A DNA stretch of 64,000 nucleotides from MH13 sp040219355 (lineage in GTDB: Bacteria > Pseudomonadota > Alphaproteobacteria > Rhizobiales > MH13): contig JAVJSN010000009.1 of assembly GCA_040219355.1 (NCBI GenBank), positions 95,453 through 159,452 on the forward strand. The letters run 5' to 3'. Positions 59,068-64,000 of this stretch are shown piece by piece. Every line of letters starts with the position of its first letter. Position 1 is the first letter of the stretch. A model generated the notes under the pieces. That model saw only the letters and a program-made list of their open reading frames with translations, ran no database searches and had not been told where the DNA came from. Made by a program: the position numbers and the translations under genes.

Positions 59068-59305
59068 GGTGGGGAACTCCTCACGGCCTGTCCGGGCAGA
59101 TTGTGTGTGGTGCATAAGCATAGTCCCATACGCGGCAGCAAGGCATTTGGATGGATCAATCGCCGCACCATGCCATTGATATGAAGCAATCGCAGTGCTT
59201 GCAGCATGACATAAATCTGTCATGCTACGGTCACACTGGAGCATCAAGGCTCTGGCAACAAATCACCAATTCCACACACGACTTGCCTTGAGGGAGGCTC
59301 TTTTC

Positions 59306-60826
59306 ATGCACCATACCCCAACCCGCCTGCTGGCTGCGCTCGGTTTATCAACCGCCCTGCTAACGGCCCCTGCCCTTGCGCAGGAGGTTACAACCGTCGA
59401 TGTGACGTTCCTCCTGGTCAACGACATATATTCGATTGACAACCGCTCCGACCAGGGCGGCTTTGCGCGCTTGTCAGCCGTTGTTGACGCAGAGCGGGCC
59501 GCCAACGACAACGTTATCTACGCTGTGGCCGGAGACTTCCTGTCGCCATCGCTCCTGTCCTCGTTCGACCAAGGCGAGCACATCGTTGAGCTGTTCAACA
59601 TGACACCACCGGATATTGTTATTCCGGGCAATCACGAGTTCGACTTTGGCGAAGACGTGTTCCGAACCCGCATGGCAGAATTTGACGGTCCTGCGTTGCT
59701 AGCTGCCAACATGCGCAATGAAGACGGCACGCCCCTTGATGGTTTCCAGGACACCATGATGATGGATGTCGATGGCTTTATGATCGGCATCATCGGTTTG
59801 GCCGCTGACGATACCGATGAAAAATCGAGCCCTGGCACAGTCCAGATTTCCAGCGCCCTCGACACCGGCCTCGCCGAAGCGGACCGCCTCCGGAGCGAAG
59901 GAGCTGACATGATTGTCGCCGTGGCGCACGCCAACATCGCGGTTGATGCGGAGATGTACAACACTGGTGAGTTCGATCTCATCCTGTCGGGCGATGATCA
60001 CGATCTGCGCCTGATGTATGATGGTCGCACGGCCTTGGTAGAATCCAGCGAGGAAGCTGAATATGTGACTGCCATTGACGTCACAGCCACAATCGAGGTG
60101 GAAGGCGATGATCGCGATGTGGATTTCACCTTTGCGTTCCGCCCCATGAGCACTCTTGGCATGGAAGGCAATGCTGAAGTTGCCGCGCGGGTCGACGAAC
60201 TCAACGAGCTGTTGGATACAGAACTCGACGTCACGCTTGGCACCATCACCGCTGAGCTGGATTCCCGCCGTGCGACGGTCCGCACGCAAGAAGCCACCAT
60301 GGGCAATTTGGTCGCCGATGGCATGCGTGCAGCGGTCGGTGCCGACATCGCCATCACAAACGGCGGCGGTATCCGCGCTGACAAAGTGTATGAGCCGGGC
60401 ACCGAAATCACTCGTCGTGATATCTTGTCGGAACTGCCGTTCGGCAACGTCAACATCATGATCGAGCTGACCGGCGCTGAAGTTCTGGCCGCTCTGGAAA
60501 ATGGCTTCAGCCGTGTCGAAGATGTGTCGGGTCGTTTTCCGCAGGTTTCCGGGCTGACCATCGAAGCTGACATCACCCGCGAGCCCGGCGACCGTGTGAC
60601 GTCTGTCATTGTTGGTGATGCACCGCTTGACATCAACGCCACCTATACAGTTGCCACCAACGATTTCATGGGTCGCGGTGGCGATGGCTATACGATGTTC
60701 GCCGAAGCTCCTCGTGTGGTGCGTGAGGAAGACGCCAAGCTGATGGCCAATGACGTGATGGTGCATGTGCGCGGGCTCGGCGAGTTCGCTCCTGCGCTTG
60801 ACGGTCGCATCACACTGACCCGCTAA
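59306..60826 (+). CDS. exported 5'-nucleotidase/UDP-sugar hydrolase family protein
   Basis: 506 residues from ATG at 59306, preceded by GAGGGAGG. Signal peptide LLAALGLSTALLTAPALA, then a metallophosphatase domain (VAGDFLSPS, IPGNHEFDFG, VAVAHANIAVD) and the C-terminal nucleotide-binding domain (MGNLVADGMRAAV, TNGGGIRADK, LPFGNVNIMIELTG, ATNDFMGRGGDGY). Two canonical metal ligands differ: D-x-H near the start reads NDIYS, and the G-H-x-H motif reads GDDHD. The Tyr variant occurs in a known-looking subgroup, so it may keep activity. Periplasmic, scavenging nucleotides, by family. Confidence 0.9.
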   Translation: MHHTPTRLLAALGLSTALLTAPALAQEVTTVDVTFLLVNDIYSIDNRSDQGGFARLSAVVDAERAANDNVIYAVAGDFLSPSLLSSFDQGEHIVELFNMTPPDIVIPGNHEFDFGEDVFRTRMAEFDGPALLAANMRNEDGTPLDGFQDTMMMDVDGFMIGIIGLAADDTDEKSSPGTVQISSALDTGLAEADRLRSEGADMIVAVAHANIAVDAEMYNTGEFDLILSGDDHDLRLMYDGRTALVESSEEAEYVTAIDVTATIEVEGDDRDVDFTFAFRPMSTLGMEGNAEVAARVDELNELLDTELDVTLGTITAELDSRRATVRTQEATMGNLVADGMRAAVGADIAITNGGGIRADKVYEPGTEITRRDILSELPFGNVNIMIELTGAEVLAALENGFSRVEDVSGRFPQVSGLTIEADITREPGDRVTSVIVGDAPLDINATYTVATNDFMGRGGDGYTMFAEAPRVVREEDAKLMANDVMVHVRGLGEFAPALDGRITLTR

Positions 60827-60849
60827 GAGGCACCAGCTTCAAAAGATCA

Positions 60850-60877
60850 AAAGGCCGGGAGCGATCCCGGCCTTTTA
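60850..60877 (+). terminator. intrinsic terminator of the nucleotidase gene
   Basis: AAAGGCCGGGA and TCCCGGCCTTT form a perfect stem around a GCGA loop with a short T-run, 23 bases past the stop. It also reads well on the minus strand and could serve the convergent PaaK-like gene. Confidence 0.85.
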
Positions 60878-60887
60878 TGATTTCGGC

Positions 60888-61805
60888 CTAAGCCGCCATC
60901 AACGCAAAGGCGCGGCCTGTGTTACCGAACCGCCCCGGCGCCAAGCGCTCGAGCTGCGGACGCAGGCCCGTCAACGCCTCAAAGCGCGCCAACACGACCT
61001 CGTCGATCCAATCGCCTGCCTCGGTTTCCACCTGCAAGACCGGCTGGGTGTCATCCTTGGCATGCGCGATCAGGCGGGCGTCCAACACGTCTTCATGTTC
61101 GCTGACCAGTTGGGCGATATCGCTGGCCCTCACCTTGTGTTCTTGGACGGTGGCCACCGGTTGAGCAAAACCCAACCAACCTTGAAGACCCGGTGCGCGA
61201 TAGCGATGCGGCACCTGCTCAAGGGCTGACAGCACACCGGTGCGGACCGGTGCATCATTGGCCAACGGATCGTCGAGAACAACCTCACCGACCATGCCGT
61301 GGGGCACCTCTCTGTCCCCGCCCGCTTGCACAATTGACACCGCGATGTCGCCAAGCAGAACATAGGCATCCTCGCGAGAACTGCGCACCGCGTAGGGTCC
61401 AAATTCCGCGTCAGTCATGGCATCGCAAAGCGCGATCTGATGCTGCGCAGCAACAGTATGAACGATGGGAAACACAGCACCACCGCCCACCAGAGCGTGG
61501 GTGAGGACTGGCGCGTAGCCAGCCTTGCAGAGCGCAAACAACCGGTCTGGTGATCCAACGAAGCAGGTGGCCACAGCGCTGTCATCGGCCAGCATCTGTT
61601 CACCGCTCACTGCCTGCGCGCCGATCTCTTGGACAGCGTGATCGGTCATTGCCTGCAGCGCGCCATAGGCTGGACCGAAACCGTTGAGCACAACCATGCC
61701 AGGCCCGATGCCTGCCATTTCCAGAGCATCCCTCATCCGCGCAACGGCCCGGTTGGACGGGTTATCGATCAGAGCTTCGCTCTGATTCCACACTTCCTGA
61801 CCCAT
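60888..61805 (-). CDS. phenylacetate-CoA ligase (PaaK)-like protein lacking the N-terminal part
   Basis: 305 residues. The order of segments recalls the middle and end of PaaK-type acyl-CoA ligases: a short lead with TDHAVQEIGAQAVSGEQML, a GGGAVFPIVHT loop, EFGPYAVRSSREDAYV, then MVGEVVLDDPLANDAPVRTG in the place of GELVFTTL...R-TGD. An alpha/beta C-terminal domain follows (VRASDIAQLVSEHEDVLDARLI). The N-terminal subdomain and the SSGTTG phosphate loop are missing, so ligase activity is doubtful. Assignment is tentative. It stands alone on the minus strand. Confidence 0.55.
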   Translation of the reverse strand: MGQEVWNQSEALIDNPSNRAVARMRDALEMAGIGPGMVVLNGFGPAYGALQAMTDHAVQEIGAQAVSGEQMLADDSAVATCFVGSPDRLFALCKAGYAPVLTHALVGGGAVFPIVHTVAAQHQIALCDAMTDAEFGPYAVRSSREDAYVLLGDIAVSIVQAGGDREVPHGMVGEVVLDDPLANDAPVRTGVLSALEQVPHRYRAPGLQGWLGFAQPVATVQEHKVRASDIAQLVSEHEDVLDARLIAHAKDDTQPVLQVETEAGDWIDEVVLARFEALTGLRPQLERLAPGRFGNTGRAFALMAA

Positions 61806-61911
61806 AACAGGCTCTACTCCACACTACGCTACGCGACATTAGCGTTCAGTGTCGCCGCAAAGCCTTACCAAGTGGTGGACTGAAATTAACCTTTGCGGCG
61901 AGCGCGCGTGG

Positions 61912-62694
61912 TTAGCTCGCCGTGGCTTTCACGCTGACGGACTGCGTCACCAGTTCAATCGGACCAAAAGCTGTCAGAAAGGCCACTTCGGCGGCATCGG
62001 CACCGACACCGATCCGGGCGATACTGTCGGCAGGCGCCATTCCAGTCGCATCGACAAGATGCCAGGTTCCGTCAAGAAAAATCTCCGCCACCGCGTGGAA
62101 ATCTTGGGGCGTTACACCGGGCGCATAGACGCTGACGAACCGGGCGGGAATGGTCGCAGCGCGCGCCAAACTGATCATCACATGAGCAAAGTCGCGGCAC
62201 ACGCCTTGACGTTGAACGAAAGTGTCGATGGCTGTGGTTTGGGCGTTGCTGGCCCCAGGCGTGTAGGTGATGGCGCGGTTTACCCAATCGCGCATGGCAA
62301 CGATTTTGGCACCTGCGCCCAGCGTACCGAACTCGGCAGCAACAAAACTTTGAAACTGGTCCGATGGGCAGAATCGCGACGGCATGAGATAGCGCACCGT
62401 GTCACCCGGCAGCAAATGCGGAGGGACCTGTGCCAGAGCCGCGATGTCCAGCGCCGGGCGATCAATGTGGATCCGCGCAGTATAGTGACACCGCAAGGGC
62501 ACATCTGTTCGCAGCCAAATACGTTCGCCCAAGCCCTCTTCGGCGGCAACACGGGCAAAATGGTTGGTGGTCGAGAGCTGCAAATCGCTCAATTGAACCC
62601 GCTGATCGGCAAGATCAGCCACTTCAATTTGCAGCAGCATATCCGTCGGACCAAACACATTGTAGTCAAGCTGGATATCGATGTCGTGGATCAT
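61912..62694 (-). CDS. transglutaminase-like cysteine protease family protein
   Basis: 260 residues from ATG at 62694. An N-terminal beta-sandwich domain with R-HYTARIHIDRP-type text precedes the transglutaminase core, where the catalytic triad is visible: C166 (QGVCRDFAH), H200 (TPQDFHAVAE) and D215 (HLVDATG). No signal peptide, so cytoplasmic. The frame extends upstream to 62826 without support. Function is unknown; similar proteins are often beside alpha-E or circularly permuted ATP-grasp genes, but none is seen here. Confidence 0.9.
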   Translation of the reverse strand: MIHDIDIQLDYNVFGPTDMLLQIEVADLADQRVQLSDLQLSTTNHFARVAAEEGLGERIWLRTDVPLRCHYTARIHIDRPALDIAALAQVPPHLLPGDTVRYLMPSRFCPSDQFQSFVAAEFGTLGAGAKIVAMRDWVNRAITYTPGASNAQTTAIDTFVQRQGVCRDFAHVMISLARAATIPARFVSVYAPGVTPQDFHAVAEIFLDGTWHLVDATGMAPADSIARIGVGADAAEVAFLTAFGPIELVTQSVSVKATAS

Positions 62695-62881
62695 GGCGTT
62701 GGCTTTCGTGGCGTGCAGGAGGCGTGGGTATTGGCGCGTCGGGCGTTCCTGGCACGCTCGCCGAATAGGTTTGGTTTCGCATAAACAACCCGCGTCAGGT
62801 CGTGAAAGTTCCCGCGCTCCCCACAAATGCTCTCAGGCACGCACGATGACACACATCCAGGCGTGCCGCCGCTACGCAGGT

Positions 62882-63574
62882 TCATTCATCCCAAGGAATG
62901 GGCTGGCGATCCCGAAAAATGCGGCCAGATGGCCCACCGTCTGGAAGCTTGGCCAGAAACAACGCCGTATCCGCGCCCTCTTCCGGCGTGCGGTCGGCGC
63001 CCGCACCACCCATATCAGTGCGTACCCAGCCCGGGCACATAGCATTGACCAGAACACCGCGACCTGCCTCGCGTGCTGCCTTGATGGTGATCGCGTTCAA
63101 AAACGCCTTGGTGATGCCGTAAGCACCCGGCCCCAATCCGTTCAACGATCCCCAAACGGAGGACACATTGACCACCCGGCCATAGCCACGCGCTGCCATC
63201 CCTGGCATCAACGCACGCATCAGTTGAAGAGGGCCAAGCGCATTCACCCGTGTTGAGGCTTCAATGTCATCCCACGGCATGGTGAGCATGTCACCATCGG
63301 GCAAGATGCCAGCATTGTTGACCAACACGTCGATGACCACCTGATTGCGCGCGAGCTTGGCAAGACCTTGCTGAATCGAGACCAGGTCAGCGACATCCAT
63401 ATCCAACGAGCGCGTCTCTACCGCATGCTGGCGATGAAGATCGAGCGCCAGTTCGCCAAGCGTTGCTCCGTCGCGGCCAGCCAACACCACGTTGAGCCCT
63501 TCTGCGGCCAAGCCCTCAGCGATCGCCTTTCCAATGCCGCGATTTGCGCCGGTCACGAGGGCAGTTCTGGTCAT
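62882..63574 (-). CDS. SDR-family oxidoreductase
   Basis: 230 residues from ATG at 63574, preceded by AGGGAGAG. Cofactor loop TGANRGIGKAI, NNAGILPDG, SSVWGS, and active-site Tyr/Lys in YGITKAFLN. The short C-terminus after NAMCPGWVRTDMGG is that of carbonyl-reductase-like SDRs. Substrate unknown. A 187-base gap without genes separates it from the transglutaminase-like gene. Confidence 0.9.
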   Translation of the reverse strand: MTRTALVTGANRGIGKAIAEGLAAEGLNVVLAGRDGATLGELALDLHRQHAVETRSLDMDVADLVSIQQGLAKLARNQVVIDVLVNNAGILPDGDMLTMPWDDIEASTRVNALGPLQLMRALMPGMAARGYGRVVNVSSVWGSLNGLGPGAYGITKAFLNAITIKAAREAGRGVLVNAMCPGWVRTDMGGAGADRTPEEGADTALFLAKLPDGGPSGRIFRDRQPIPWDE

Positions 63575-63681
63575 CACAAGCTCTCCCTGTTTGCTGTTAG
63601 CGAGCGTCACCATTGATGCCGGTCAACGCCCCTCGCCTCTTTGATTGGCATTGAAGCCCACCCAAAACAAGGAGCGATTCC

Positions 63682-63882
63682 CTGACCAGAGAACACCCCA
63701 ATGTGACGCTATTAGAGACATTGAATCTGCGCGATCTTGCCTCAGCCAACGAGCTGTTTTCACCAAATGTGGTCTGGCACTACGTCAACCCCAACCTTCC
63801 AGACATGGAGGGCGCGTATGAGGGTCTTGAAGGCATACGCGATTTTTTCGGGCGACTTGGCGAGAAATCTGCAGGCACATTC
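63682..63882 (+). pseudogene. NTF2/SnoaL-like protein, 5' part, broken by an insertion element
   Basis: AAGGAG at 63669-63674 is followed after 7 bases by CTG, a plausible start giving TREHPNVTLLETLNLRDLAS; a GTG at 63703 is the alternative. The text LFSPNVVWHYVNPNLPDMEG then YEGLEGIRDFFGRLGEK is a SnoaL/NTF2-like domain of about 130 residues, but similarity stops at GTF (63882), where insertion-element sequence begins. Only about half the domain remains, so the product is probably inactive. The other half should lie beyond the element outside this window. Confidence 0.7.
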
Positions 63883-64000
63883 TGGACTTGTCCCGTTTTA
63901 ATTCCGCATCCTGTTCTCGTTTAGGCCGTTTTACGTTCGAAGTCTGCGGGTGATAGCCCTCCTATTGCTGAGTGACGGCGGCGGGTATTGTAGAAGCCGT
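63883..64000 (-). mobile_element. IS3-family insertion sequence, transposase (OrfB) 3' end
   Basis: On the minus strand the frame ending with TAA at 63921-63923 reads YNTRRRHSAIGGLSPADFE, the C-terminus of IS3-family DDE transposase OrfB. The element runs off the right edge. Its probable end is TGGACTTGTCCCG beginning at 63883, where the NTF2-like similarity breaks. The opposite inverted repeat and any target duplication are outside the window. Confidence 0.85.

Noticed and set aside
1..64000. CRISPR arrays, prophage modules or biosynthetic clusters
   Set aside because: No spaced direct repeats, phage structural genes, integrase or polyketide/peptide synthetase text were found.

Overview
The window is one contiguous stretch of a chromosome with G+C near 60% by eye. 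It looks like a member of the Hyphomicrobiales (Rhizobiales) or a close alphaproteobacterial relative. The evidence is lineage-typical genes (RcdA/DUF1465, TrcR/DUF1013, GapR/DUF2312, CpdR, DUF1192, paired DUF465 genes beside purEK, DUF1244, DUF1036 before pyk), a split transhydrogenase alpha subunit, and local gene orders typical of that group. The genus cannot be fixed from the sequence. A PomAB-like stator hints at a marine or saline habitat, but only weakly. Most of the window is core genome. Clear accessory signals are an AT-richer gene at 4268-5485 and an IS3-family element cutting into a gene at the right edge.

Layout. 1-4126: end of a Sel1-like gene, efp (preceded by a possible short coupled leader ORF), an inositol-monophosphatase gene, and an ExbB/MotA-like plus OmpA-like envelope pair. 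4268-5485: unrecognised gene with a winged-helix-like N-terminus and a HEPN-type R-N-x3-H motif. 5539-12302: ABC exporter, rpmE, rcdA, LysR regulator divergent from a DJ-1/PfpI gene and a DUF606 transporter, DUF1192, quinone oxidoreductase. 12390-14035: a multi-pass membrane protein behind a perfect AT-rich palindrome, followed by an ArsR-family regulator with the two cysteines expected of BigR/SqrR persulfide sensors. 14197-25875: trcR, an SDR, prpE, two DUF465 genes, purE-purK, rpsU, a TPR lipoprotein, an unknown gene, and the pntAa-pntAb-pntB operon with an aa3-oxidase subunit IV-like peptide upstream.

25972-41511: UbiB-family kinase, oligoendopeptidase F, orphan sigma-54 activator, L,D-transpeptidase and DUF882 cell-wall genes, gapR, DUF1244, N-formylglutamate amidohydrolase, DUF1036, pyk, an alpha/beta hydrolase coupled to a TPR gene, rpmJ. 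41917-44861: tRNA-Val(GAC), cpdR, a second N-formylglutamate amidohydrolase, a candidate small RNA carrying three CCTCC-type motifs, and hisN. 44872-54850: lipase-like hydrolase, MocR regulator divergent from an EamA exporter, a small secreted protein, hsp20 behind a ROSE-like RNA thermometer, a Rieske/glutamate-synthase-like fusion, an outer-membrane barrel, and a PomAB-like stator. 54860-64000: NfeD-SPFH pair, TetR divergent from a crotonase, ferrochelatase, a 5'-nucleotidase-family enzyme, a PaaK-like protein, a transglutaminase-like protein, an SDR, and an NTF2-like gene broken by an IS3-family element.

How the genes work together. Four cell-cycle or nucleoid factors (RcdA, CpdR, TrcR, GapR) lie within about 35 kb; RcdA and CpdR are known partners in ClpXP delivery of CtrA. 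Envelope energisation and remodelling recur: two separate MotAB-like pairs, LdtD-like plus DUF882, and NfeD/SPFH. The best leads for undescribed or under-described biology are the three-motif small RNA, the hsp20 thermometer, the two-cysteine ArsR/membrane-protein unit, the HEPN-motif gene and the Rieske fusion.
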